The notes beneath the pieces were generated by a model, which was not told the origin of the DNA, did no database searches, and saw nothing but the letters and a program-made list of their open reading frames with translations. A program made the position numbers and the translations under genes. This document shows, in pieces, positions 1-7,385 of a stretch of 15,335 nt of DNA; position 1 is the first letter of the stretch, and each line of letters opens with the position of its first letter. The stretch lies in the NCBI GenBank assembly GCA_003241215.1, contig QFOL01000067.1, positions 1-15,335 of the forward strand. Direction: 5' to 3'. This stretch comes from Agrobacterium fabrum (GTDB lineage Bacteria; Pseudomonadota; Alphaproteobacteria; Rhizobiales; Rhizobiaceae).

Positions 1-1287
1 ACCGGGCTTCCGAACCGGCAGGTATTCCTCGACCGCCTGCAATCGATCCTCAACCTCTCTCCTGACAGCGAGGGTGTGCGGCCGACGGTGATGGCGATCG
101 ATATCGACCGTTACAAGCTGGTCAACGATACGCTGGGTATTGCCGCGGGGGACAATATTCTCATCGCGCTGACCCGTCGTCTGCGCCGTCTGTTGAAACC
201 CCAGGATACGCTGGCGCGTCTCGGCGGCGACGAGTTCGGTCTGATCCTGACCTCCGAGCGCGATCCGCAGCGTGTGGCGGATTTTGCCGATGCGGTGAAC
301 AAGGCGATCATGGTGCCGATCAATTTCGCCAACCGCGAAATCATCCTCACCGCCTCCATCGGCCTTGTTTCGTGGATCGACCAGCAGGAAAGTGCGGCCG
401 GACTCTTGAGCGATGCGGAACTCGCCATGTACCGCGCCAAACGCGCCGGCGGCAACCGCGTCGAGCCGTTCCGCCCTGCCTTCCGCACATCGGGCACCGA
501 CCGGCTGCAGATGGAAAGCGACCTTCGTCGCGCCATCGAGCGCAAGGAGCTGTCGCTGGCCTATCAGCCGATCGTCAAGCTCGATGATGGCGAGCTGGCC
601 GGTTTTGAAGCGCTGATGCGCTGGGAGCACCCCAAACGCGGCAATATTCCGCCGAGCGAGTTCATTCCGATTGCGGAGGCCTCCGGCCTGATCGAGCCGC
701 TCGGCATGTTCGCGCTGGAACGGGCGGCGACCGATCTGATGGACTGGCAGCACGCCATCGAGAAGATGCCGATCTTCATCTCCGTCAATATTTCCAGCGC
801 GCAATTGCTGAACAACGAATTGTATAACGACGTGCGCGGCATGTTGACCCGCACGCGCTGCAATCCGCAGCAGCTGAAGCTGGAACTGACGGAATCCGTC
901 GTCATGGAAAATCCGGAGCAGGCGCGGCTGGTGCTTTCCAAGCTGAAAGAAACGGGCTTAAGCCTCGCCATGGACGATTTCGGCACCGGCTATTCGTCGC
1001 TCGCCTATCTCACCCGCTTCCCCTTCGATACGATCAAGCTCGACAAGGCGCTGGTGGCCAATACCAGCGACAAGCGCAACGTGCTGTTGCGCTCCGTCAT
1101 CGCCATGGCGCGGGCGCTCGACATGCAGGTGGTGGCGGAAGGCATCGAAACGCCCGAGGATGCGGCGGAACTGGCGCGCATGAACTGCCATTTCGGCCAG
1201 AGCTTCCTGTTCGGCACCCCGGTTTCGGGCGATGCGGCGCTGAAGCTTCTGCGGGAACGGTTCCAGCCGACGAAACGGGCTTCGTAA
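1..1287 (+). CDS. GGDEF-EAL cyclic-di-GMP signalling protein, 5' end cut off
   Basis: The reading frame is open from the first base and starts inside a GGDEF domain (TGLPNR motif at residues 2-7), so the true start and any sensor domain lie left of the window. The visible part is 428 residues. The GGDEF active-site motif is intact at visible residues 75-79, so diguanylate cyclase activity is possible. The inhibitory I-site position, normally RxxD five residues upstream, reads KPQD and is degenerate. The EAL domain follows, with EAL at 203-205. The usual phosphodiesterase metal and catalytic positions are all present: Asn in SVNIS, Glu in ELTES, DDFGTG, Lys in KLDK, Glu in AEGIET, and Gln in FGQSF. 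From family knowledge this protein makes and/or degrades c-di-GMP. Net activity cannot be read from sequence. A GTG at 76 is in frame but would remove the start of the GGDEF fold, so it is not the start. Confidence 0.95.
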   Translation, partial: TGLPNRQVFLDRLQSILNLSPDSEGVRPTVMAIDIDRYKLVNDTLGIAAGDNILIALTRRLRRLLKPQDTLARLGGDEFGLILTSERDPQRVADFADAVNKAIMVPINFANREIILTASIGLVSWIDQQESAAGLLSDAELAMYRAKRAGGNRVEPFRPAFRTSGTDRLQMESDLRRAIERKELSLAYQPIVKLDDGELAGFEALMRWEHPKRGNIPPSEFIPIAEASGLIEPLGMFALERAATDLMDWQHAIEKMPIFISVNISSAQLLNNELYNDVRGMLTRTRCNPQQLKLELTESVVMENPEQARLVLSKLKETGLSLAMDDFGTGYSSLAYLTRFPFDTIKLDKALVANTSDKRNVLLRSVIAMARALDMQVVAEGIETPEDAAELARMNCHFGQSFLFGTPVSGDAALKLLRERFQPTKRAS

Positions 1288-1336
1288 AGAGGGTTAGTGC
1301 AGTAGCGCACTCCCCCGTCCCTCTATCTAACGCGAG

Positions 1337-1410
1337 GTCATCCTCGGGCTTGACCCGAGGATCCATTGTCGCAGGTGGTTGTGGATCCTCGGGTCAAGCC
1401 CGAGGATGAC
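1337..1410. repeat. Perfect 29-bp inverted repeat between convergent genes; paired palindrome, likely bidirectional terminator
   Basis: The left arm (1337-1365) and right arm (1382-1410) are exact reverse complements over 29 bases and are separated by 16 bases. Each arm is itself a small imperfect palindrome (CCTCGGG and CCCGAGG around a short loop). The arrangement of two palindromes facing each other resembles the dispersed RIME-like intergenic elements of rhizobia. It sits between the 3' ends of two convergent genes, so RNA from either side would form a long hairpin. There is no U-run after the stem. A related, decayed copy lies at 5331-5412. Confidence 0.85.
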
Positions 1411-1429
1411 GTCGAGGGTAAGGCGTTGC

Positions 1430-2536
1430 TTACTGAACCGTCGCAACCTGCTGCACCGGTGTTGACGCATCCGCCGCCACCCTTCCATGCAGGAGGTCGT
1501 GAATGAATTCCATCTTCGCCACCACAGGCGGCGTCAGCACGAAGGGATAGAGGTCCGCCTCCCCCATGCTGCGCTGGATCGAGTTGATCGCGACGCTCAG
1601 CGGAATCCAGGCCTTGACCAGTTGCGCGGCGCTGCGGGCATTGTAGGGATCGAAGGTGACCTCCGCCGCCATTTCCTCGTGCCCGTCAGGATCGATAGCC
1701 ACGCCGAAGGCCCGCGCCGTCTCCAGCGTATCGACGATATGCAGATAATGGGCGAAACATTCAGCGAAATCCTCCCAGGGGTGGACCGAGGCATAGGAGC
1801 TGATGAAACTTTCCTGCCAGTCGGGGCGCGGTCCCTGTTCGTAATTGCGTTGCAGCGCCGCACCATAATCCTCGCTGTCATCGCCGAAGACGGCGCGGCA
1901 GGCCTCCAGACGGTTTTCGTCGCGCACCAGCTTGTTCCAGATGAAATGACCGACCTCGTGGCGGAAATGGCCGAGCATCGTGCGATACGGCTCGTTCATA
2001 TTGGCGCGCACCTGCTCGCGCGTCACATCGTCGGCCTCGGCCGCACGGATGGCGATCAGGCCTTCGTCATGGCCGGTCATGGCGGGAATGACGGAGCCGT
2101 CAGGGGCCACTTCATCCACCAGAAAGTCGAAGACGAGGCCGCCGGCCAGATCGGCATCGCGGTTTGGATGCGGTAGGCCAAGCCGCAGCATCGAATAGAA
2201 CAGATGCCGCTGCGCCTGGCTGATGCGCCGCCATTGTTCGATGCCCCCATCCGTGGCAATGTCAGGCACCAGGCGATTGTGGCTGCAGGCAGGGCAAAAG
2301 GCGGTATCGCTTTCCGCCGGCACCGACCAGTTGCAGATGTCGTTCACCTCATTGGCGCAAAACCGCACCTGCTTTTGCGGGTCCGCGACAATCTGCCAGT
2401 TCGGCTCGCCCGCCGGCGCCAGCGCCTCCATGGAAAGCCGTTCCGGCACGAAGGCCAGCCGATGGCCGCAGGAGACACAGAAGCGATTGTCGAAATGAAC
2501 AGGCTGGCCGCAGGATGCGCAGGAAAAAAGCTTCAT
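1430..2536 (-). CDS. Zinc-ribbon putative metallopeptidase (Peptidase_Mx-like)
   Basis: This 368-residue soluble protein has two zinc-binding cysteine clusters at the N-terminus: C6/C9/C20/C23, and C60/C68 with C81/C84. A conserved region follows with the metallopeptidase motif HEVGH at 193-197. A downstream EDFAECFAHYLH segment could supply the third metal ligand. This layout matches the putative zinc-binding metallopeptidase family PF15887, whose substrates are unknown. No signal peptide or membrane segment is seen, so it is probably cytoplasmic. The ATG at 2536 is preceded by a weak AGGG about nine bases upstream, and the first ribbon starts at residue 6, which supports this start. It appears to be transcribed alone. 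The metallopeptidase assignment is fairly sure; activity is inferred from the intact motif. Confidence 0.85.
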   Translation of the reverse strand: MKLFSCASCGQPVHFDNRFCVSCGHRLAFVPERLSMEALAPAGEPNWQIVADPQKQVRFCANEVNDICNWSVPAESDTAFCPACSHNRLVPDIATDGGIEQWRRISQAQRHLFYSMLRLGLPHPNRDADLAGGLVFDFLVDEVAPDGSVIPAMTGHDEGLIAIRAAEADDVTREQVRANMNEPYRTMLGHFRHEVGHFIWNKLVRDENRLEACRAVFGDDSEDYGAALQRNYEQGPRPDWQESFISSYASVHPWEDFAECFAHYLHIVDTLETARAFGVAIDPDGHEEMAAEVTFDPYNARSAAQLVKAWIPLSVAINSIQRSMGEADLYPFVLTPPVVAKMEFIHDLLHGRVAADASTPVQQVATVQ

Positions 2537-2611
2537 GGATGAAACCCTAGCGATGGAACGGGTGAGGCAAACATAAGATGCGAACGTGAAGGCACAACGA
2601 CCGAGCTGCCA

Positions 2612-2683
2612 TGCGCCTCACACGACAGGAGCGCATGTGCGAGAACACATGCGCTCCAAGCGCCGCATCGTGGGAGAGGCGCA
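2612..2683. terminator. Nested hairpin downstream of the CsbD-like gene, possible terminator without U-run
   Basis: A perfect 12-bp stem (2628-2639 with 2646-2657, six-base loop) is enclosed by a second 8-bp inverted repeat (2612-2619 with 2676-2683). It lies just past the stop of the minus-strand CsbD-like gene and before the start of the metallopeptidase gene. Neither strand has a T-tract after the stem, so calling it an intrinsic terminator is tentative. It could also be a 3' stabilising structure. Confidence 0.5.
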
Positions 2684-2697
2684 ACTGTCATGCGACA

Positions 2698-2889
2698 TTA
2701 CATGCGGTCGACAGCGCCCTTGACGGCATCCTTCGCCTTGCCGATGCCGGTCTGAACCTTGCCCTTGGTTTCCTGGGCGGCACCCTTGGCGCGCAATTCA
2801 TTGTTGCCCGTCGCTTCGCCGACGTTCTTCTTCACCTTGCCGGCAATTTCATTGGCTTTACCGGCGATCTTGTCAGATGTGCTACCCAT
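2698..2889 (-). CDS. CsbD-like small stress protein
   Basis: This 63-residue, Lys-, Ala- and Gly-rich protein carries the CsbD pattern of repeated short helices (for example [15 protein letters not shown] and [18 protein letters not shown]). It has no cysteine, signal peptide or membrane segment. CsbD-family proteins are small, hydrophilic and often stress-induced; their molecular role is not established. The ATG at 2889 is preceded by GGGAG about nine bases upstream. The length is typical for the family. An EcfG-type promoter lies 52-77 bases upstream (separate entry), so control by the general stress sigma factor is likely. It appears to be a single-gene unit bounded downstream by a hairpin. 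Confidence 0.9.
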   Translation of the reverse strand: MGSTSDKIAGKANEIAGKVKKNVGEATGNNELRAKGAAQETKGKVQTGIGKAKDAVKGAVDRM

Positions 2890-2940
2890 GTTACTGCTCC
2901 CTAGTTGAGCCGTACTGTCCGTCCGGCTTTCCGGGTGGGT

Positions 2941-2966
2941 AACGTCAGGCGTCAGGATTTGGTTCC
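2941..2966 (-). promoter_or_regulatory. EcfG-type general stress promoter for the CsbD-like gene
   Basis: Read on the minus strand, GGAAC (2966-2962) is followed by a 17-base spacer and CGTT (2944-2941). This matches the consensus GGAAC-N16/17-CGTT of alphaproteobacterial EcfG/RpoE2 sigma factors. It lies about 52 bases before the csbD-like ATG, a normal distance. I scanned GGAAC and GTTCC occurrences by eye across the window and found no other with CGTT at this spacing. Confidence 0.75.
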
Positions 2967-2994
2967 AGCCAAAACGGGCGGGCCCATGCGTCGT

Positions 2995-3600
2995 TCAGGC
3001 GTGCCCGGCATCCGTGGAGAGCATGCGCGCATCAACGCCCATCAGGGCCAGCGCCCGCTCGTATTTATTGTCCAGTCCTCGGTCGAAGATCAGCTCTTCC
3101 GCCGCCGGGCAATTCAGCCAGCCATTATTGGCGATCTCGTTTTCCAGCTGGCCCGGACCCCAGCCGGCATAACCGAGCATCATGGTGGCCCTCTGCGGAC
3201 CGCGGCCGTTGGAAATGGCGCGGACGATATCGAGCGTTGCCGTCAATGAAATATCATCGCTGACCGGAATGCTGGATTCGCTTAAATAATCATCGGAATG
3301 CAGCACGAAACCCCGGCCGGATTCCACCGGGCCGCCGCACTGGATCGGAAATTCGCGGGTGCGGTTGGGCAACATGATGGCGTCGTTGCTGTCCACCAGT
3401 TTCAGGTGCAGCAGAATATCCGTAAACGTGATCTGCTGCGGCCGGTTGATGATGAAGCCCATGGCCCCGGCGTCCGAATGGGCGCAGATATAGATTACCG
3501 AACGGGCAAAATTGCCGTCGTCCAGCCCCGGCATCGCGATGAGGAACTGACCATCGAGAAAGCCACGTTCGCGTTTGTCCATCAGGGTTGAAAAGCTCAC
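2995..3600 (-). CDS. YqgE/AlgH family protein (UPF0301)
   Basis: This 201-residue protein belongs to the YqgE/AlgH (DUF179) family. It has the conserved opening GxFLIAMPG, then [10 protein letters not shown], the [14 protein letters not shown] block, and a C-terminal [16 protein letters not shown] block. AlgH affects alginate production in Pseudomonas, but the biochemical role of the family is unresolved. No membrane segment is present, so it is likely cytoplasmic. The GTG at 3600 is chosen because GGAGG sits five bases upstream. The in-frame ATG at 3582 has no Shine-Dalgarno site, and an upstream ATG at 3678 would add an Arg-rich stretch unlike the family. It is divergent from the DsbD-alpha-like gene, with 161 bases between them. 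Confidence 0.88.
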   Translation of the reverse strand: MSFSTLMDKRERGFLDGQFLIAMPGLDDGNFARSVIYICAHSDAGAMGFIINRPQQITFTDILLHLKLVDSNDAIMLPNRTREFPIQCGGPVESGRGFVLHSDDYLSESSIPVSDDISLTATLDIVRAISNGRGPQRATMMLGYAGWGPGQLENEIANNGWLNCPAAEELIFDRGLDNKYERALALMGVDARMLSTDAGHA

Positions 3601-3761
3601 CGGCGCCTCCAGCAGACCGGATTCCGCCCTTCGACGGAAAACGGCGTTCGCACTTCGACAAAGGACAGGATGCGGCATCGCGCCCGATCAATCAACCGAA
3701 AATGATGAACCGCACGAATTCGTAACTGGTCCGCCGGGCGATGTTGGGTTAGACGGGAAGC

Positions 3762-4610
3762 ATGAGCGCCAGGATATTCTTTCGATTTTCACATCTTCGT
3801 TTCGCGGCCGCATTTGCCGCCCTCCTCGGCGGCGTTGCCGTCGCCCGGGCCGACATTACCGACTGGGCCAGAAGCGAGGGCGGCCAGATGCGCGTGGCAA
3901 GCCTTGCGATGGATGCCGACGGTGTGCTGCGCGGGGTGCTGCAGATCGAGCCGAAAGACGGCTGGATAACCTATTGGCGCGAGCCCGGTGAAGCCGGCAT
4001 TCCACCCCAGATCACGCTCGATCCGGCAGGCGGCGTCAGCCTCATCAGCATGGCCTATCCGGTTCCGAAGCGGATCGAAAACGGCGACATTACCGATATC
4101 GGTTATGACCACGCCGTCAGCATTCCCTTTCAGCTGAAGGCCGCCGACCCGGCCGCAACCGGGAAGATCGATCTCACCGCCTTTATCGGCGTGTGCCAGA
4201 ATATCTGCATTCCCTTCGAAGCGAAGTTTTCAATCGACCGCGGCAATGCGGGTAACGATGACGGCCAGGAGCGCCGCCTTCTCGAAGAGGCGCGCGAAAC
4301 GCTGCCCGAGGCGGCATCAGACGATTTCAAGGTCATCGATTTTCACATCACGCCAGACAAGACCATGCTGGGGGTGCAAGTGCAGCTTCCGGAGAATGCG
4401 CCGAAGGAAACCGAAATCTTCATCGCCGGTCCTTCCGGCTTTGCCTATTACGAACCGCAGAACCTGGTGCGCGACAAGCGCAAGCTCTCCTTCTACATGA
4501 ACATCAAGGGCCTGCCGAAAACCTATCAGGTACAAGGCAACAGCTGGCCTATCCTGGTCAAATCCGGCGACCGGGCCATGGAAACGATGCTGAATTTCCC
4601 GAGGCCCTGA
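3762..4610 (+). CDS. Secreted DsbD-alpha-like protein with CxxxC pair
   Basis: This 282-residue protein has an N-terminal signal peptide of about 30 residues: basic start, hydrophobic core, and a likely cut after ARA at residue 30. The mature part resembles the periplasmic N-terminal domain of DsbD/ScsB thiol:disulfide interchange proteins. It has the GWITYWREPGEAGIPP segment and the cysteine pair C145/C149 in GVCQNICIPF. In full-length proteins this domain passes electrons from the membrane domain to periplasmic partners. Here the membrane and thioredoxin domains are missing, and none is encoded nearby in the window. It may work with a separately encoded CcdA-like partner (inference). The ATG at 3762 has a modest GGGAAG before it. 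A terminator follows at 4671. Confidence 0.85.
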   Translation: MSARIFFRFSHLRFAAAFAALLGGVAVARADITDWARSEGGQMRVASLAMDADGVLRGVLQIEPKDGWITYWREPGEAGIPPQITLDPAGGVSLISMAYPVPKRIENGDITDIGYDHAVSIPFQLKAADPAATGKIDLTAFIGVCQNICIPFEAKFSIDRGNAGNDDGQERRLLEEARETLPEAASDDFKVIDFHITPDKTMLGVQVQLPENAPKETEIFIAGPSGFAYYEPQNLVRDKRKLSFYMNIKGLPKTYQVQGNSWPILVKSGDRAMETMLNFPRP

Positions 4611-4670
4611 GCAGCGTCTCGGTGACGGAAATTAGCTCGAAAACCGCATGACAGATTTCATTTCCGCGCT

Positions 4671-4730
4671 CCGGATTCTATCAGGTTCATTCTGCATCTG
4701 ACAGAATCCGGGGCCCTTGTTTTCGTTTGT
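4671..4730 (+). terminator. Likely intrinsic terminator after the DsbD-alpha-like gene
   Basis: A 14-bp stem with one mismatch (4671-4684 with 4698-4711, 13-base loop) is followed within a few bases by a T-rich run (TTGTTTTCGTTTG). It lies 61 bases after the stop of the plus-strand gene at 4610 and before the peroxiredoxin gene, so the two are probably separate transcripts. Confidence 0.65.
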
Positions 4731-4748
4731 CTCCTCGGGAAAACCGGG

Positions 4749-4777
4749 TTCCACTTTTCCCTGCCAAACTCTATAGT
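4749..4777 (+). promoter_or_regulatory. Candidate sigma-70-like promoter for the peroxiredoxin gene
   Basis: TATAGT (4772-4777) is a five-of-six match to a -10 box, 32 bases before the peroxiredoxin ATG. The -35 region about 17 bases upstream (TTCCAC, 4749-4754) is poor. The position between the terminator at 4671-4730 and the gene start is right, but the sequence support is weak. Confidence 0.3.
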
Positions 4778-4809
4778 CGCGCGAACCGAACGGCCACAGG
4801 AGCACGGAC

Positions 4810-5295
4810 ATGACCATCAAGATCGGCGAAAAACTGCCTTCCGCAACCTTCAAGGAAAAGACGGCCGACGGCCCGGTGGAAACCACCACGGACGCGCTTT
4901 TCGGCGGCAAGAAGGTGGTTCTCTTCGCCGTTCCCGGCGCTTTCACCCCCACCTGCTCGCTGAACCACCTGCCGGGCTATCTCGAAAACCGCGACGCCAT
5001 TCTCGCCAAGGGCGTTGACGATATCGCCGTCGTCGCCGTCAACGACTGGCACGTGATGGGCGCTTGGGCGCAATCGTCCGGCGGCCAGGGCAAAATCCAC
5101 TTCCTCGCCGACTGGGATGCCGCCTTCACCAAGGCGCTCGGCCTCGACGCCGATCTTTCCGCCGGCGGTCTCGGCGTGCGCTCCAAGCGTTATTCGATGC
5201 TGGTGGAAGATGGTGTGGTGAAATCGCTCAACGTCGAAGAAAACCCCGGCCAGGCGACGGTTTCGGCCGCTGCGGCGATGATCGAGCAGCTTTGA
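4810..5295 (+). CDS. Peroxiredoxin, Prx5 type with a single cysteine
   Basis: This 161-residue thiol peroxidase of the Prx5 (AhpC-TSA/redoxin) family reduces hydrogen peroxide and organic peroxides. The peroxidatic motif PxxxTxxC is at residues 42-49, with C49 as the reactive cysteine, followed by the typical NHLPGY segment. A conserved GVRSKRYSML segment probably holds the active-site arginine. C49 is the only cysteine, so the protein must be regenerated by an outside thiol, glutathione/glutaredoxin being the usual choice for this group (inference). No signal peptide is present, so it is cytoplasmic. The ATG at 4810 has AGGAG seven bases upstream. The length is normal for the family. It converges with the Dabb gene across the repeat at 5331-5412. 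Confidence 0.93.
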   Translation: MTIKIGEKLPSATFKEKTADGPVETTTDALFGGKKVVLFAVPGAFTPTCSLNHLPGYLENRDAILAKGVDDIAVVAVNDWHVMGAWAQSSGGQGKIHFLADWDAAFTKALGLDADLSAGGLGVRSKRYSMLVEDGVVKSLNVEENPGQATVSAAAAMIEQL

Positions 5296-5330
5296 CGTTA
5301 AGAAGAAGGCCTCTTGGCCCTGGATAAGAG

Positions 5331-5412
5331 GTCATCCTCGGCCCTGTGCCGAGGATCTAACGCGTCCAATAAAATCGAGACGTTACAGATGCTCGGGATA
5401 AGCCCGAGCATC
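5331..5412. repeat. Decayed copy of the paired-palindrome intergenic repeat
   Basis: Two hairpins lie side by side: a 9-bp stem (5334-5342 with 5348-5356, loop CCTGT) and a 10-bp stem (5388-5397 with 5403-5412, loop ATAAG). The first begins with the same GTCATCCTCGG found at 1337. The second reads GATGCTCGGG, a variant of the same arm. The two arms have diverged from each other and no longer form the long perfect stem seen at 1337-1410. Like that copy, it lies between two convergent genes and could end transcription from both sides. Confidence 0.75.
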
Positions 5413-5441
5413 ACGAGAGAGAGCGGCGGGAAACCGCTTTC

Positions 5442-5750
5442 TCAAACATTCATATCGAACACCAGAAGCCCGGCCAGACCGCCATCGGTGAGCGACACGA
5501 GACGTTCCCCCACTTCCATATGCTGCGGATGGGCAAGATAGTCGTCGCGGGCCTCGGGGCTCTCCAGCGTCACGATGAAGCCATCGACAAAACCGCCATT
5601 CAGCCCTTCGGGCGAGACATTCTGGCCGTATTTCACGTCGACGATGCCGGGTATCACATCCTTCAGGGCGGCGATCGCCTCGAATATCGCGTGTTTTTCA
5701 GAAGAGGCCGTGGCGGCCTTGAACCGTAGAAAGACACAATGCAGGATCAT
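5442..5750 (-). CDS. Dabb (stress-responsive A/B barrel) domain protein
   Basis: This 102-residue single-domain protein matches the Dabb family. It opens with MILHCVFLRFK, followed by a helix and the IPGIVDVKYGQN segment. Near the end it has DDYLAHPQHMEV, the DxYxxHPxHxxF-like stretch typical of the family. Dabb proteins are dimeric ferredoxin-like barrels; some are stress-induced and a few are cyclases or lyases, but no substrate can be assigned here. The ATG at 5750 has GGAGG about ten bases upstream. The gene lies 138 bases after rnhA on the same strand and may be either the last gene of that operon or a separate unit from its own promoter. Confidence 0.85.
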   Translation of the reverse strand: MILHCVFLRFKAATASSEKHAIFEAIAALKDVIPGIVDVKYGQNVSPEGLNGGFVDGFIVTLESPEARDDYLAHPQHMEVGERLVSLTDGGLAGLLVFDMNV

Positions 5751-5794
5751 CCGAATGTTTCCTCCGCTGAAACGCCGTCGGGCTGTTTGACGAC

Positions 5795-5822
5795 AAGATA
5801 AGTCGGGTTTCAGTTTTCACAA
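5795..5822 (-). promoter_or_regulatory. Candidate promoter for the Dabb gene
   Basis: Read on the minus strand, TTGTGA (5822-5817) is followed by a 16-base spacer and TATCTT (5800-5795). Both boxes match four of six consensus positions. The -10 box is 44 bases before the Dabb ATG. This would allow transcription separate from rnhA. Confidence 0.35.
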
Positions 5823-5888
5823 CCCCCAATTGGGATGATGGGCCGTGGTCGTTGCACATCGGTCAGGCCCGCGGCGGGCAGGCGTCCG

Positions 5889-6329
5889 TTACCGCTGCTT
5901 GAAGGGCTCCATGCCCTTGCGCGCCAGTTCGTCGGCGCGCTCGTTTTCGGGATGGCCCGCATGGCCCTTGACCCAGTGCAGGGTAACCTTGTGGCGTTGC
6001 TGCGCCGCTTCCAGCGCCTGCCACAGCTCGACATTCTTGACCGGCTTGTTATCGGCCGTCTTCCAGCCCTTCTTTTTCCAGCCGAAAATCCACTTGGTGA
6101 TGCCGTCCTTCACATAGACGCTGTCGGTATAAAGATCGACCTCGCAGGGGCTTTTCAGCGCATTGAGCGCCGAAATAGCCGCCATCAGTTCCATGCGGTT
6201 ATTGGTGGTCTCGGCCTCGCCGCCGAAGAGCTCCTTCTCCACCTCGCCGTAACGCAGCACGGCGCCCCAGCCGCCCGGACCGGGATTGCCGGAACAGGCG
6301 CCATCGGTGAAAATATCGACATGTTTCAT
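5889..6329 (-). CDS. rnhA: Ribonuclease HI
   Basis: This 146-residue enzyme cuts the RNA strand of RNA-DNA hybrids, for example R-loops and replication primers. All catalytic residues are present at positions one lower than in E. coli RNase HI: D9 ([11 protein letters not shown]), E47 (NNRMELMA), D69 (YTDSVYV), H123 (KGHAGH) and D133 (NERADELA). The Trp- and Lys-rich handle region ([11 protein letters not shown], 80-90) is present too. The length is typical and there is no hybrid-binding extension. The start ATG overlaps the thrB stop as ATGA, which indicates translational coupling. The thrB-rnhA pairing is, from memory, common in rhizobia. Confidence 0.97.
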   Translation of the reverse strand: MKHVDIFTDGACSGNPGPGGWGAVLRYGEVEKELFGGEAETTNNRMELMAAISALNALKSPCEVDLYTDSVYVKDGITKWIFGWKKKGWKTADNKPVKNVELWQALEAAQQRHKVTLHWVKGHAGHPENERADELARKGMEPFKQR

Positions 6330-7294
6330 TCGCCCGCCAGCCCATATTCGCCGACATTGGCGATGGAGCGGTGGAACCGCAGCTTGCGCAGATATTCCAG
6401 CGGGTCCTTCTTCACCACCAGCGCGCCTTCCGGCGTTGTCAGCCAGTCATAAAGGCGGGTGAGGAAGAAACGCAGCGCCGAACCGCGCGCCAGAAGCGGC
6501 AGCGCCTCAAGCTCCGCTTCGCGCAGCGGGCGCACCGACTGGTAACCTTCCAAGAGCGCCTTGCCCTTGGTGACGTTGTAAGCGCCATCCTTTTCGAAGC
6601 ACCAGGCATTCAGGCAGATCGACACGTCATAAGCGAGCAGGTCGTTGCAGGCGAAATAAAAGTCGATCAGGCCGGAAAGCTCATCGCCGAGGAAGAACAC
6701 ATTGTCCTGGAACAGATCGGCATGGATGACGCCGGCGGGCAGATCCTTCGGCCAATGGGCGGCGAGATAATCGATCTCGGGGCGAATCTCGTCTTTCAGG
6801 CCCTTCTCCACCTCGTCGGCGCGGGCTTCGGACTTGTCCCAAAGCACCTTCCAGCCTTCGACCGAGAGCGCATTCGGCCGCCTGATCTCGAAGCCTTCAC
6901 CGGCCAGATGCATGGCGGCCAGCGCCTTGCCGACTTCGCGGCAATGTTTCGCTTCCGGCTTCCTCAGCCACATACCTTCGAGGAACGAAATCAGCGCCGC
7001 CGGCCGGCCCGACAGTTCACCCAGCAATTCGCCATCCTTGCGCGGCAGGGGCAAGGGGCAGGACAGGCCCCTGGCGGCCAGATGCTGCATGAGACCGAGG
7101 AAAAACGGCAGATCGTTTTTCTCCACGCGCTTTTCATAAAGCGTCAGGATCAGCGGGTCCCTGGTGGTATGCAGCAGGAAATTGGAGTTCTCGACGCCTT
7201 CGGCAATGCCCTTGTAGGAGGTGAGGCTGCCGACGTCATATTGCGTGAGGAAATTCCTCAGATCATCTTCGGTGATGTCCGTATAAACTGCCAA
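6326..7294 (-). CDS. thrB: Homoserine kinase (ThrB, aminoglycoside phosphotransferase-like fold)
   Basis: This 322-residue cytoplasmic enzyme phosphorylates homoserine with ATP on the way to threonine. It belongs to the choline/aminoglycoside-kinase-like ThrB family, not the GHMP family of E. coli ThrB. The kinase catalytic loop [10 protein letters not shown] spans 191-200, and the metal-binding [10 protein letters not shown] begins near 209 (D211). The start is set at a TTG (7294), because related proteins begin with [11 protein letters not shown] immediately after their initiator. Longer in-frame starts up to 7441 would add a poorly conserved Arg- and Pro-rich stretch that runs into ispH. 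The Shine-Dalgarno site is weak (AAGAGA). It follows ispH by 91 bases and overlaps rnhA by four. Confidence 0.93.
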   Translation of the reverse strand: MAVYTDITEDDLRNFLTQYDVGSLTSYKGIAEGVENSNFLLHTTRDPLILTLYEKRVEKNDLPFFLGLMQHLAARGLSCPLPLPRKDGELLGELSGRPAALISFLEGMWLRKPEAKHCREVGKALAAMHLAGEGFEIRRPNALSVEGWKVLWDKSEARADEVEKGLKDEIRPEIDYLAAHWPKDLPAGVIHADLFQDNVFFLGDELSGLIDFYFACNDLLAYDVSICLNAWCFEKDGAYNVTKGKALLEGYQSVRPLREAELEALPLLARGSALRFFLTRLYDWLTTPEGALVVKKDPLEYLRKLRFHRSIANVGEYGLAGE

Positions 7295-7385
7295 TTTCAA
7301 ATCTCTTGATGAAGGACGGAGTGGAAATCTCGAGAACGGACGACGCGGGTGGAGCGAGACCGCCCACATTCGGCGCCGTCCCGCT

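Noticed and set aside
1487..2176. A 229-codon plus-strand open frame opposite the metallopeptidase gene
   Set aside because: No family features are seen. The opposite strand has cysteine clusters and HEVGH, which cannot be chance.
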